This document shows, piece after piece, positions 25,337 through 34,242 of a stretch of DNA of 64,000 nucleotides. Made by a program: the position numbers and the translations under genes. The notes under the pieces were generated by a model. That model was given only the letters and a program-made list of their open reading frames with translations, made no database searches and had not been told where the DNA came from. The stretch is from an uncultured Pirellulaceae bacterium (lineage in GTDB: Bacteria > Planctomycetota > Planctomycetia > Pirellulales > Pirellulaceae): assembly GCA_938084685.1 (NCBI GenBank), contig CALKGE010000008.1:62001-126000 (forward strand), written 5' to 3'. How positions within the stretch are numbered: the stretch's first letter is position 1; each line of letters starts with the position of its first letter.

Positions 25337-26956
25337 CTAGATCGTCTTTAACTTGGAACGATCGACTTTGGGCTTATCTTCCCGCTCTTTAGCCTTGTTT
25401 TCTCTCCAGGGCTTTCCTTCCTGGTAGGACTTAAGCTCCAGTTCCAGATGCTCCTGAATATCTTCGCGTCCAATCTCCACGGCTTTAGCAGCCCACTTCT
25501 TGGCATTTTCAAAATCTCCATCTTCCGCATAGGCCGCCGCCAATGTACTGAGAATATGGGGTTTCTTGTATTCGGAGACTTCACAAGCTTTTAATGCCAG
25601 CTCGACAGCTTTTTTTCCATCCCGGACTTCATCCTTATCAGAGGTCGCCAGTGTCCAGGCCCAGTTATTTAATAGATTGTCATGCGTCTGATTATATTTA
25701 TAGGCAGTTTCATAATCTGCCACCGCCTTGCCATGCTCTCCCATGCTCAGATAAATATCAGCCCGCGAATAATAACCATTCCAGTTTTCTTTATCCCGCT
25801 CGATCGCAAAATTGACATGCTTGATCGCACTTTCAAACTCCTCGGCCATCGAATAATCCATGGCGATACGAATTCGCATATTATTGTCAGCAGGTAGAAA
25901 CTGCAGTAAGGCTTCCAGTAATTTCGCTGCTCGATAATAATCCTGCTGTTGTTCCAGCAGCCCAGCCCGCAACAGGTATTGTTGCGGTGATCCAGGGTTA
26001 ATCTGCTGCAAAGCATCCAGATCCTTACTGGCATCTTCCAGTCGGTCTTCCGCCAGCGCCACATTCGCTCGTAATAACAGAGCTCCTTCACTTTTGGGAT
26101 TAACTTCCAAGGCTTTGTCGAGATCTTTTTTTCCATCCTCGATTTCGTCATTCATGAGGTGAATACGAGCTCGCAATTCATATCCTGCAGATGATTGTGG
26201 TTCTTTTTCGATCGCCTTATCAGCGACTTCCAGAGCCTGATCAAATTCCTCCTGCTGAGCCAATGCTTCGGCCAGCGCCGACATCACAATGACGTCATCA
26301 CCATCCAGCTCGAGAACATGGCGAAGATCTTCGGCTGCCTTTTCAAATTCTCCTTGCTGAGAATAGACGGCGGCACGTGCGGTAACAGCCGCCGAATTGT
26401 CCTTATCAACGTTGATGGCTTCGGTAAGATCCTTGAGCTTCAGTTCAACATCCGCTCGCAGTGCTGCCCGAGCGATCAACGCGGTCGCCTTCTGTTCGTC
26501 ATCTTCGTAGAGCGCCAGCGCTTTGGAAGCTGATTCGATACCGTTCTTCCGCGTCCCACCGGGCAGGGCGTGAAGCTTGGCGATCAGCAAATGAGCATCC
26601 GCAAAGTCGTCTTTGAATTTGGTCAGTCGCTCGAGGTCACTCAGAGCCAGCTTTCGCATTTCAACCCATTGTCGCGGCGGGCGACCGGAAAGCAACGGAT
26701 TAGAAAGCTGTTCAGCCCGTTGGTATAAAGTGGACGTAATCAACTGAACGGCAAATTCTTCACCGCCGTCATCCAATCCCTTTTCAATCGCCTGTTCCGC
26801 AAGCTTGACAACTTCCTCCAAGTCCTGGAAATTTTTGGCATTCAGCTTGGCGTCTGTGGCCTGGTCCAGAAATGGCTGTCCTTCTTCCTGAGCCAGCAGG
26901 AAGCTACCGATCAGCAAGACCATTGACAGGCTAAGCAGTGCTTTGAAAACATGCAT
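25337..26956 (-). CDS. Secreted tetratricopeptide repeat protein
   Basis: 539 residues with a signal peptide (MHVFKALLSLSMVLLIGSFL, cleavage near LAQE) and about ten TPR units of 34 residues from about 130 to 510, such as AAVTARAAVYSQQGEFEKAA and YYSRADIYLSMGEHGKAV. The C-terminus is Lys/Glu-rich. TPR arrays are protein-binding scaffolds; placement outside the cytoplasm suggests an envelope assembly role. The start lies 42 bp after the stop of the aldehyde dehydrogenase gene on the same strand, so it may be the last gene of that operon. Partner unknown. Confidence 0.85.
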   Translation of the reverse strand: MHVFKALLSLSMVLLIGSFLLAQEEGQPFLDQATDAKLNAKNFQDLEEVVKLAEQAIEKGLDDGGEEFAVQLITSTLYQRAEQLSNPLLSGRPPRQWVEMRKLALSDLERLTKFKDDFADAHLLIAKLHALPGGTRKNGIESASKALALYEDDEQKATALIARAALRADVELKLKDLTEAINVDKDNSAAVTARAAVYSQQGEFEKAAEDLRHVLELDGDDVIVMSALAEALAQQEEFDQALEVADKAIEKEPQSSAGYELRARIHLMNDEIEDGKKDLDKALEVNPKSEGALLLRANVALAEDRLEDASKDLDALQQINPGSPQQYLLRAGLLEQQQDYYRAAKLLEALLQFLPADNNMRIRIAMDYSMAEEFESAIKHVNFAIERDKENWNGYYSRADIYLSMGEHGKAVADYETAYKYNQTHDNLLNNWAWTLATSDKDEVRDGKKAVELALKACEVSEYKKPHILSTLAAAYAEDGDFENAKKWAAKAVEIGREDIQEHLELELKSYQEGKPWRENKAKEREDKPKVDRSKLKTI

Positions 26957-26998
26957 GAGACTGATCCCTATTCACAAGTCATTCGAGTCAATTACGAG

Positions 26999-28573
26999 CT
27001 AAACGATGTTATCCTGAGTCCAGGTACCATCGATGCTTCGCCACACGGTCCCATTGGGACTTTCGTCTTTGAGCACGCAGGGCAAGCGATGTGGTCGCAC
27101 ATTATCGTAACATTGAAGCATCCCAAATCGCAAAAGTGCTCCTGGAATTCCAACAGCAGTAAAAGCGGGATGCCCAGTAGCTGGGAAGGGCCCGCCATGA
27201 TTCATCGCAGGTGAAACAGCAACGCCAGTCGGCATCTTGTCATTGAGTAAACGCCCTACTTTCACTCGCATCTCACCCGCAATCCTGTCGTAAGCCTCGT
27301 CATCCGAGCCTTCAGAGTCCGAGTAAATACAACCAGTCAGATTCCCCTCGAGACAGGCCACGACTTGAACGAGTTGATCCACGGATTCGGCCACCAGAAG
27401 TAACGAACTGTTACCAAACGCTTCCGTTTGCATGACTTCCGGATCTGACAAAAACTGCTGGGCTGTTACTTTCAGCAATGTATTGGCATAACAAAACCGC
27501 TGCTCATCCGCAGCTGCATTACCTACCAGTAACTCAGCACCGGCATCTACCAGCACCTGCAAATTAGCTGCAAGACTTGCTTCTACGCCAGACGAAAGCA
27601 ATGTTCCCACCGGTGCTGCGGCGAATTTAGCCGTAACCGCTTCGATGAACTGGTCTGTTGAATCTCCTGCCAACAACAGTACCAGACCAGGGTTGGTACA
27701 AAACTGCCCTGTACCAAGCAAACAACTCCCGGTGAATTCATCGGCAATCGCTTCCCCCCGTTCGTTGAGCGCTCCTGGAAGAATCGCTACAGGATTTACG
27801 CTGGACAATTCAAGATAGATCGGTTTACCTGCGAGATCGGCTGCCTGTTTTAATTTCAGTCCGGCATGACGGCTGCCGGTATAACCGGTTGCACCAAGAC
27901 GCGGATCAGAAACAAGTCGTTCACCATCTTCATGACTTGTCCTGTAAATCAACTGTACCATGCCTGACGGCATGCCTGTCGCCTCTGCAGCTCGCTGAGC
28001 ACATTCGGCAAATAACCTGGTGGTACCAGGATGAGAAGAGTTGGCTTTGGCAATCACCGGATTCCCAGCCGCCACAGCAGCCGCAAAGTCACCACCGGAT
28101 GCACTACCGAAGGCAAGCGGAAAATTGTTGGGCCCAAAGACACAGACGGGACCGATGGCACCATAGACACTACGAATGCCTGCAGCGGTATCGATCGTAG
28201 GCAGGGCCCAGCTACCATCCCGGGCCGCTGCAGCTGCCTGCCTCAGTTGATCGGTTGTTCGAGGCATTTCACCTCCCGCCAAACGAGTCTCCTTGGGATA
28301 GCCTGTCTCAGCATGCGCCATTTCGACAATCGCTGCTGCGTTGGCCTCGATGTCATCGGCAAAGGCTTCCAGAAAAGCGGCAACCTGACTACCTGAATAA
28401 TTTCGCAGCTTAACAGAAGCTGCGGCGGCAGCCTCCAGGGCTTCATCGCAATCCTGCCAGGTACTCACCGGATACTGCGGCGGCAGTAATTCCCGGGTGG
28501 CTGGGTTAGCAGCCTGAAAGGACGAAGAGGCATTAGCGTCGCGCCACTGCCCAGCTATTAGAACTTGTTCCAT
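26999..28573 (-). CDS. 2-oxoglutarate semialdehyde (2,5-dioxovalerate) dehydrogenase
   Basis: 524-residue aldehyde dehydrogenase of the subgroup that oxidises 2-oxoglutarate semialdehyde to 2-oxoglutarate with NAD(P)+. The catalytic Cys is in GTGQFCTNPG, the general-base Glu in YLELSSVNPVAILPG, the cofactor loop in TGYTGSRHAG, and the Asn in VFGPNNFPLAFG. It is encoded downstream of an FAH-family dehydratase of the type that makes this semialdehyde from 2-keto-3-deoxypentonate, which supports the substrate. Hydroxyproline or glucarate breakdown would also feed this enzyme. Family is firm and substrate likely. Confidence 0.87.
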   Translation of the reverse strand: MEQVLIAGQWRDANASSSFQAANPATRELLPPQYPVSTWQDCDEALEAAAAASVKLRNYSGSQVAAFLEAFADDIEANAAAIVEMAHAETGYPKETRLAGGEMPRTTDQLRQAAAAARDGSWALPTIDTAAGIRSVYGAIGPVCVFGPNNFPLAFGSASGGDFAAAVAAGNPVIAKANSSHPGTTRLFAECAQRAAEATGMPSGMVQLIYRTSHEDGERLVSDPRLGATGYTGSRHAGLKLKQAADLAGKPIYLELSSVNPVAILPGALNERGEAIADEFTGSCLLGTGQFCTNPGLVLLLAGDSTDQFIEAVTAKFAAAPVGTLLSSGVEASLAANLQVLVDAGAELLVGNAAADEQRFCYANTLLKVTAQQFLSDPEVMQTEAFGNSSLLLVAESVDQLVQVVACLEGNLTGCIYSDSEGSDDEAYDRIAGEMRVKVGRLLNDKMPTGVAVSPAMNHGGPFPATGHPAFTAVGIPGALLRFGMLQCYDNVRPHRLPCVLKDESPNGTVWRSIDGTWTQDNIV

Positions 28574-28669
28574 TATCTGTATTCTCTCGTTTTAAATCCG
28601 ATCAGCATCGGTTGCGTAGGAAATAAAGTTTCCCTGGATCCATGACAGGTCCCCGGCAGATGCGGGAAA

Positions 28670-29524
28670 CTAGCCCTGAACAACAGGATTGGTCAGCGTA
28701 CCAATCCCACAAATAGTGATATGCACCACGTCTCCATCACTCAGGGTAAAGTCGCTGTCAGGCACGATTCCGGTTCCGGTCATCAGAAAGACTCCATTGG
28801 GAAACTCCTGTTCACGACAGAGATACCCAATGAGATCTTCGAAAGTGCGGTGCATTTCACTCACTCCGGAATCACCTTCAAACACGACTTCGCCAGCGCG
28901 TTCGATCTGTAGTTTAATTCCGGTATCTTCGCGAGCCGGCATTCCGTCGAGCAAGGTAATGCATGGTCCCAATCCGGCACATTGACGATAGACCTTCGCC
29001 TGAGGCAGATAAAGCGGATTTTCGCCTTCAATGTCACGGCTACTCATGTCATTACCAATCGTGAAGCCCACCAGCGTTGCTTTACTGGAAACCACGCAGG
29101 TAATCTCCGGTTCAGGTACATTCCAGGTTGCGTCGAACCGAATTCGTACCGGTTGTCCCGGCCCGGAAACCCTGTGGGGAGTTGCCTTCATGAATAGTTC
29201 CGGACGATCTGCCTCATACACAAGGTCATAACAGGAAGCACTCGTTTCGGATTCTTCCATGCGGGCAGTCTGACTCCGTTTATAAGTCACGCCCGCGGCC
29301 CACACTTCCTGCTGATCGATTGGAGCCAGTAAAGTGACATCCGCCAGAGCCAGCTCCTGATCTGATACCAGGGAAGCAGCCGTCGCGGCAGGATTTTCTG
29401 ACTCGATAATATCGGCCAGCGATCCGTAGGCCGAACCTTCCAATGACAGTGGACGAACGATTTCGCCATCCAGCTGTGCAACCACGACTTCGCCGTCGGC
29501 GGTTTGACATTTCGCAAGTTTCAT
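28670..29524 (-). CDS. FAH-family protein, likely 2-keto-3-deoxypentonate dehydratase
   Basis: 284-residue fumarylacetoacetate hydrolase fold enzyme. It has the features of archaeal 2-keto-3-deoxy-D-arabinonate dehydratase: WAAGVTYKRSQTARMEES, RPELFMKATPHRVSGPG, metal-binding Glu pair in VPEPEITCVV, and GNDMSSRDIEGENPLYLPQAK. The reaction would give 2-oxoglutarate semialdehyde, which the next gene product oxidises. The metal ligands are intact. Other FAH reactions (acylpyruvate hydrolysis, 2-keto-3-deoxy-fuconate lyase) remain possible. The neighbour makes the pentonate call the best. Confidence 0.82.
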   Translation of the reverse strand: MKLAKCQTADGEVVVAQLDGEIVRPLSLEGSAYGSLADIIESENPAATAASLVSDQELALADVTLLAPIDQQEVWAAGVTYKRSQTARMEESETSASCYDLVYEADRPELFMKATPHRVSGPGQPVRIRFDATWNVPEPEITCVVSSKATLVGFTIGNDMSSRDIEGENPLYLPQAKVYRQCAGLGPCITLLDGMPAREDTGIKLQIERAGEVVFEGDSGVSEMHRTFEDLIGYLCREQEFPNGVFLMTGTGIVPDSDFTLSDGDVVHITICGIGTLTNPVVQG

Positions 29525-29568
29525 ATTATTTCTCCGTGAATTGAATTCTCCAAAAAGACCTGTGGGGC

Positions 29569-30639
29569 TTACGCCCAGATCTCATTCAGACGTCGAATCC
29601 AGTTCCCATGCATTATGGCTTCAATATCTTCCTGACTGTAACCACGGTCAGCCAGCAAGGTAGTCAATTTCTGCAAATCAGCGATCGTTTCCATATCATA
29701 CGGACATTGTTCACGACCATAACCGCCGTCCAGATCGGAACCAATTCCTACGTGGCGAGTGTTACCGGCGAGCTGACAGATGTGGTCTACATGTTCGATG
29801 ATACGTTCAATATTGACACCTGCGGAGTAGGGCTGCGTAATAAAACGCTGCCAACCTGGTGCCATCATCCAGGCATCAAATGCCATTCCCAAAACCGCAT
29901 CACGTTCAATAATCGCTTTGATCTGCTCATCACTAAACTGGCGCTGATGAGGAACCAGAGCGCGGCAATTTTGATGACTGGCCCACACAGGACCGTCGTA
30001 CAATTCCAGAGCCTCCCAAAAACCTTCGTCGGTCAAGTGAGTCACATCCAATACGATACCCAGATTCTGCATTTCCTTGAGCAGATCTTTGCACGGTGGT
30101 TCCAGGCCACCTTCCGAGCCAGTACCGGGAGCATATCGACCTGGACCATAATGAGCTGGCCCGATCGCCCGCAAACCGTATTCATACGCTTTTTCCAGGT
30201 AACTCAGGTCAATGATTGAATCGGCACCTTCCAGACTTAGTACATATCCAATGGGAAGATTCGATTTATCTTCCGCGGTTTCCCACAACTGAACGTGGTC
30301 GTTGAGCTGCTGCCGATCACAAATCTGCACCATCTGCCCTTTATCTTCCATAACGCGATACCAGGCCAACTGCGCCTGCGTAATCGACCAGGCAATATCG
30401 GGACTATTCCATCCGGGAAGTGAATTATCCGGTGCCACATATCGACCGATTTGTGTGGCGACACAAACTCCAATTTCACCTCGCCGCATTTCCTCCAGCG
30501 TCAGAACACCTTTGCCGCGATCGACATAGTCCATTTTGCCCGCCTCACGTTCACGAACGTCTTTCAAGCTGGCTGTTAAGTCACGATTCCACTCCACAGC
30601 GTTCATGGAGATATCAAGGTGAGCATCAAATATTAACAC
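29569..30639 (-). CDS. Membrane dipeptidase (peptidase family M19)
   Basis: 356-residue zinc dipeptidase of the renal dipeptidase type. The metal ligands are visible in order: IFDAHLDIS (His, Asp), VLSLEGAD (Glu), LDVTHLTDEGFW (His), VWASHQNCRAL (His) and GIGSDLDGG (Asp). No signal peptide, so probably cytoplasmic. Start is GTG at 30639, 6 bp from the stop of the symporter gene, so it is translated in the same operon. M19 enzymes cleave dipeptides, including those with a C-terminal D-residue. Its place next to sugar-acid oxidation genes is odd and might point to a peptide or hydroxyproline-containing substrate. Confidence 0.9.
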   Translation of the reverse strand: MLIFDAHLDISMNAVEWNRDLTASLKDVREREAGKMDYVDRGKGVLTLEEMRRGEIGVCVATQIGRYVAPDNSLPGWNSPDIAWSITQAQLAWYRVMEDKGQMVQICDRQQLNDHVQLWETAEDKSNLPIGYVLSLEGADSIIDLSYLEKAYEYGLRAIGPAHYGPGRYAPGTGSEGGLEPPCKDLLKEMQNLGIVLDVTHLTDEGFWEALELYDGPVWASHQNCRALVPHQRQFSDEQIKAIIERDAVLGMAFDAWMMAPGWQRFITQPYSAGVNIERIIEHVDHICQLAGNTRHVGIGSDLDGGYGREQCPYDMETIADLQKLTTLLADRGYSQEDIEAIMHGNWIRRLNEIWA

Positions 30640-30645
30640 GGCAGG

Positions 30646-32619
30646 TTACCCTTCCACTTTCTTATAAAAATACTTCTTCACAATGCTGTCCGAGGGAGGA
30701 GGTGTGTTCAAAGTCACGACAAAACCAATAATAAAGGACGCAAACAACCCAACGATAATCGGATCGGTCCCCAGCAAACGATAAGGGGTAAAACCTTCCC
30801 CTTTCATGAATCCCACACAGTACATGGCCAGATGCGTTGCAAATCCTCCCACCATGGCGGCAATGCAACCCTGATGGTTGGAACGGGGCCAATAAAGCGC
30901 ATAGACAACCGGCGCGAGAAAGGCAGCTGCCAGTCCGCTCCCAGTGTAAACAATAATATCCTGCAAGAACTCAGGCGGATTCATCGCCCCAAACAGGGCA
31001 CCTAAACCAACAATCAGAGTGAATATGTAACTCAGTTTTTTAACCTTGGCTTCCGTCGCTTCTGGATTCATATTGCGTTGATAAATATCACGTACCAACG
31101 CCGACGAGATCATCAGCAGGAAACTATCCACGGTGCTCATCACAGCTGCGAAAGGAGCAGCAATCAGCAGCCCAGCTAACCAGCCCATACCGATATTATC
31201 CGTCAACACGACTGCAATTTGAGGCATGATCCGATCCGGCTCGGACTCCATTCCAGGCACCAGAATACGAGCACAGCAAAAGATAATAACCAGGGGAAAG
31301 TAAATGGCAGAATAGTAAAGTGCCACGGTGAAAATCGATCGTCGTAGCGTCACTGTGTCCTTAAATGCCATCAGACGCACCATATTACTTGGCTGACCAG
31401 ATCCTGAAATTGCCCACATGAAGAAGAACGAAATGGCGAGACTGAGAGGCAGAAAGCCGTCAGGACTATCACGATGAGGCCCGGGAGCGGTCACATAAGC
31501 TCCTGGCTTGTCGGCCCCAGCCACGTACTTTTCGGTCGCCACATCAACCGCATGGATCTTCATCAGTTGAGGTGAATTCGCGTTCTGAGCAGAAACGAGT
31601 GAATCTCGAGCCCGTTGCACATCTGCCGGAGAAACGATCTCCAAAACTTCCGCATCGACCACACTGGTGGTTGTACCTGCAATCACATATCGTTTTCGAG
31701 TTTTAAACAACCGGCCTGCGGATCCATCCTCGGGCTTTGACCAGACCCAGGTTCCAGGAGGAACGGCAAGCGACTCGGCCTGACTCTCACTGATTGTCAA
31801 CGTTGCCGTCCCAAACCTTGGCGGCAGCATTTCCGCCATCTCTTCTGTAACTAATGCCATCCCCGTCTTCTGTGAATCCGTCTCACCAATGGCAGATGTC
31901 GCCTGGTTAATTGCCAGCGGTAGCATGATGATTACTCCCACCACCATCACAATCCCCTGCATCACATCCGTCCAGACGACAGCATGGAATCCGCCATAGG
32001 TCGTATACACAATCACTGCGATTCCAAAAACGACCAGGCAGAACAGATAATCACTGGTCTGACTCGACAGACTGGAAAACCAACTGGGAAGGGAATCGAC
32101 CAGGTTGTTAAAAGTATCGATAGGCCCCAGCAAGGTACGCAGGATCTCGCTGCCCGCTTTGAACTGAGCAACCAGGTTGAAGGTCATGAAGAAAATGATC
32201 AGCGCCACACTGATCAGTCCAAAGGAAACATTATTAAAACGATCACGCAACACATCCGGAATCGTAATCGCGCCGGACGTACGAGCGACCTGATTAATTC
32301 GTTTTCCCAACAATCCCATGACGCAGATGGGGACGACCATGTAAGATCCAATCCACAGAGCCAGAATCCAGCCGTGGCTGTAGATCTTGGACGGAAACCC
32401 CATGAAACTTCCGCCAGATGAACTGGTAGCTGCCAGCGTCAGCGCAAATGCCCAGACACCAAGTCCACGACTACCTAGAAAATACTCGCTGAGAAAATTC
32501 CGGCTTTTCAATAACCTGTTGGAAAGACCGGCAATGATGAAAACGGCAATGATGTAAATCAGGAACGTAACCAGTACGGCATTTCCTGAATCACCCTGAG
32601 CTATTAAACAAGGAAGCAT
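30646..32619 (-). CDS. Sodium:solute symporter (SSS family) with large soluble insert
   Basis: 657-residue inner membrane Na+-coupled importer, longer than usual for the family (about 500). The core shows LSEYFLGSRGLGVWAFALTLAATSSSGGSFMGFP (N-terminal helices) and GWLAGLLIAAPFAAVMSTVDS, where the Ser/Thr residues line the Na2 site. About 140 polar residues (roughly 222-365) are inserted between hydrophobic segments. Its start codon overlaps the stop of the small membrane gene upstream (TAATG), the same arrangement as the YhdT-PanF pair. Substrate is likely an organic acid or amino acid. The operon context suggests a sugar acid or a product of dipeptides. Confidence 0.88.
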   Translation of the reverse strand: MLPCLIAQGDSGNAVLVTFLIYIIAVFIIAGLSNRLLKSRNFLSEYFLGSRGLGVWAFALTLAATSSSGGSFMGFPSKIYSHGWILALWIGSYMVVPICVMGLLGKRINQVARTSGAITIPDVLRDRFNNVSFGLISVALIIFFMTFNLVAQFKAGSEILRTLLGPIDTFNNLVDSLPSWFSSLSSQTSDYLFCLVVFGIAVIVYTTYGGFHAVVWTDVMQGIVMVVGVIIMLPLAINQATSAIGETDSQKTGMALVTEEMAEMLPPRFGTATLTISESQAESLAVPPGTWVWSKPEDGSAGRLFKTRKRYVIAGTTTSVVDAEVLEIVSPADVQRARDSLVSAQNANSPQLMKIHAVDVATEKYVAGADKPGAYVTAPGPHRDSPDGFLPLSLAISFFFMWAISGSGQPSNMVRLMAFKDTVTLRRSIFTVALYYSAIYFPLVIIFCCARILVPGMESEPDRIMPQIAVVLTDNIGMGWLAGLLIAAPFAAVMSTVDSFLLMISSALVRDIYQRNMNPEATEAKVKKLSYIFTLIVGLGALFGAMNPPEFLQDIIVYTGSGLAAAFLAPVVYALYWPRSNHQGCIAAMVGGFATHLAMYCVGFMKGEGFTPYRLLGTDPIIVGLFASFIIGFVVTLNTPPPSDSIVKKYFYKKVEG

Positions 32620-32966
32620 TATTCAGTGACCTCCATGTTTTCAGACAGATGCTCTTCATCTCCGGCGATTCCCAGATCGTCGTCCTTCATGAAACAGAAG
32701 CAAAACCAGGTGGTAAACAGGTCTGCCACGATCCAGGGAGCAGCGATACCCCAGATAATCCAGGACGGACAACCAAATGTGGTTGGCATATCAGCTGGAT
32801 CCGCAATGTTATACCCGTTGAAGTAACAGTAGGGTACAGCCCAGCACATGGCCACAAACCAACACAAAAATACGACGATGGCCTCCCGTCGTGAATTGAC
32901 AAAAGTCGGATCCAGCACGTACTGCTGAGACTCCTCCTGTTGCACCTGCCCCTGGTCTGTCGCCAT
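32619..32966 (-). CDS. Small YhdT-like (DUF997) membrane subunit of the symporter
   Basis: 115-residue protein with two predicted membrane helices: EAIVVFLCWFVAMCWAVPYC and WIIWGIAAPWIVADLFTTWF. Small two-helix proteins of the YhdT/DUF997 type are typically encoded just before SSS symporters such as PanF. ATG 32966 is chosen with AGG about 8 nt upstream; a TTG at 32972 would add two residues. Its stop overlaps the symporter ATG by one base, implying translational coupling and a two-subunit transporter. First gene of the operon running to about 27.0 kb or beyond. Confidence 0.8.
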   Translation of the reverse strand: MATDQGQVQQEESQQYVLDPTFVNSRREAIVVFLCWFVAMCWAVPYCYFNGYNIADPADMPTTFGCPSWIIWGIAAPWIVADLFTTWFCFCFMKDDDLGIAGDEEHLSENMEVTE

Positions 32967-33171
32967 AGCCAATGCCTATCCTTAGTGGAAGTCGAGAGTT
33001 ACAAACGAAAGCTCCATTCTACGGGGGTCCAACAACCGGGTGCAACTAGTCATCCAGTCGTCCCCTCAGGATCGAACAACTCATCTACCAGAATCAATCA
33101 CTACTCGCCGTTCTACTTCATCTACCGTAGAATCAGATACTTATCAGAATATGGAAGTCCTAGTGCAGCTC

Positions 33172-33175
33172 GAGG
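33172..33175 (+). promoter_or_regulatory. Ribosome binding site that decides the folD start
   Basis: GAGG lies 8 nt before GTG 33184. The competing in-frame ATG codons at 33040 and 33151 have no comparable sequence upstream. Supports GTG 33184 as the start. Confidence 0.55.
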
Positions 33176-33183
33176 TATTGGAC

Positions 33184-34068
33184 GTGTCAGCAGTCATTAT
33201 GGATGGCAAAGCCATCTCCAAAGAAATCCAGACCGAAATAGCTGATGAAGTCTCTCAGTTTGTAGAGCAATCCGGCATCACTCCCTGCTTGGCGGCGGTG
33301 CTGGTAGGAGATGATCCTGCCAGCGAAGTTTATGTGCGAAATAAGCACCGGGCATGTGAGCGAGCAGGGATTTCCAGTCAAATGCACAGGCTGCCCGCCA
33401 GCACTTCTGAAGAAGAACTGCTGGAGTTGATCGCTCGACTCAATGCTGCCGAGGACGTACATGGCATTTTGATTCAACTTCCTTTACCTGCCAGCATTGA
33501 TACTCTGAAAGTTCTCGATGCGGTCGCGCCCGGAAAAGACGTGGATGCATTCCATCCGGAAAACGTCGGTTTGATTTCCCAGGGACGTCCTCGTTTCCTC
33601 CCTTGTACGCCTCATGGAATTCAGCAACTACTGGATCGCTGTGGTATTGAGGTATCAGGCAAGCATACCGTCATCGTCGGTCGCAGTGATATTGTCGGTA
33701 AACCGATGTCCATGCTGCTGATGGCCAAAAACTCTACGCGAGGTCCTCAGGCAGCCAACGCAACCGTCACGCTTTGTCACAGTCGTACCAGGAACCTTGC
33801 TGAAGTCTGTCGTACCGCGGACGTAATCATCGCAGCCATCGGTGTCGCTAAATTTATTACGGCGGACATGGTCAAGCCCGGGGCTGTGGTAGTGGATGTG
33901 GGGATTAACCGGACGGAGGACGGGCTTTGTGGCGATGTGGACTTTGACGCTGTTTCGCAGGTTGCCGGACACATTACGCCTGTCCCTGGTGGCGTCGGCC
34001 CTCTGACAGTCACGATGCTGATGTACAACACACTCGATGCAGCTAAACTCACACTGTCCGGTGAATAG
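33184..34068 (+). CDS. folD: Methylenetetrahydrofolate dehydrogenase/cyclohydrolase
   Basis: Bifunctional enzyme of one-carbon metabolism that interconverts 5,10-methylene- and 10-formyl-THF. 294 residues from GTG 33184 (reads VSAVIMDGKAIS), the normal FolD length and start. Motifs seen: VGDDPASEVYVRNKHRACERAGI with the catalytic Lys region, GILIQLPLPASID, DVDAFHPENVG, the Rossmann signature VGRSDIVGKPMSMLL, and the ending PVPGGVGPLTVTMLMYNT. An upstream ATG at 33151 or 33040 is possible but lacks a ribosome binding sequence. It supplies formyl-THF for purH, also in this window. High confidence. Confidence 0.94.
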   Translation: MSAVIMDGKAISKEIQTEIADEVSQFVEQSGITPCLAAVLVGDDPASEVYVRNKHRACERAGISSQMHRLPASTSEEELLELIARLNAAEDVHGILIQLPLPASIDTLKVLDAVAPGKDVDAFHPENVGLISQGRPRFLPCTPHGIQQLLDRCGIEVSGKHTVIVGRSDIVGKPMSMLLMAKNSTRGPQAANATVTLCHSRTRNLAEVCRTADVIIAAIGVAKFITADMVKPGAVVVDVGINRTEDGLCGDVDFDAVSQVAGHITPVPGGVGPLTVTMLMYNTLDAAKLTLSGE

Positions 34069-34073
34069 GCGAC

Positions 34074-34102
34074 CTGTGCCTCGTTTCCCCGTGGGCTATA
34101 AT
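34074..34102 (+). promoter_or_regulatory. Candidate sigma-70-type promoter for the sulfite reductase gene
   Basis: A consensus TATAAT lies at 34097-34102, 141 bp before the start codon, in the gap after folD. The -35 position (about 34074-34079) is a poor match, so only the -10 element supports this call. Confidence 0.35.
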
Positions 34103-34242
34103 AGAACTTTCAATTCGACGGCTGAATGAAATGTCGCAAGCAGTATCCGGCAGATCTGTTTTTATTCAGCTCGCGAAAAGCACGAAAAAAACCAAGACAA
34201 CAACGAACTGTTAACAGTTCAAACTGAACCGGAGCTTCCCTC

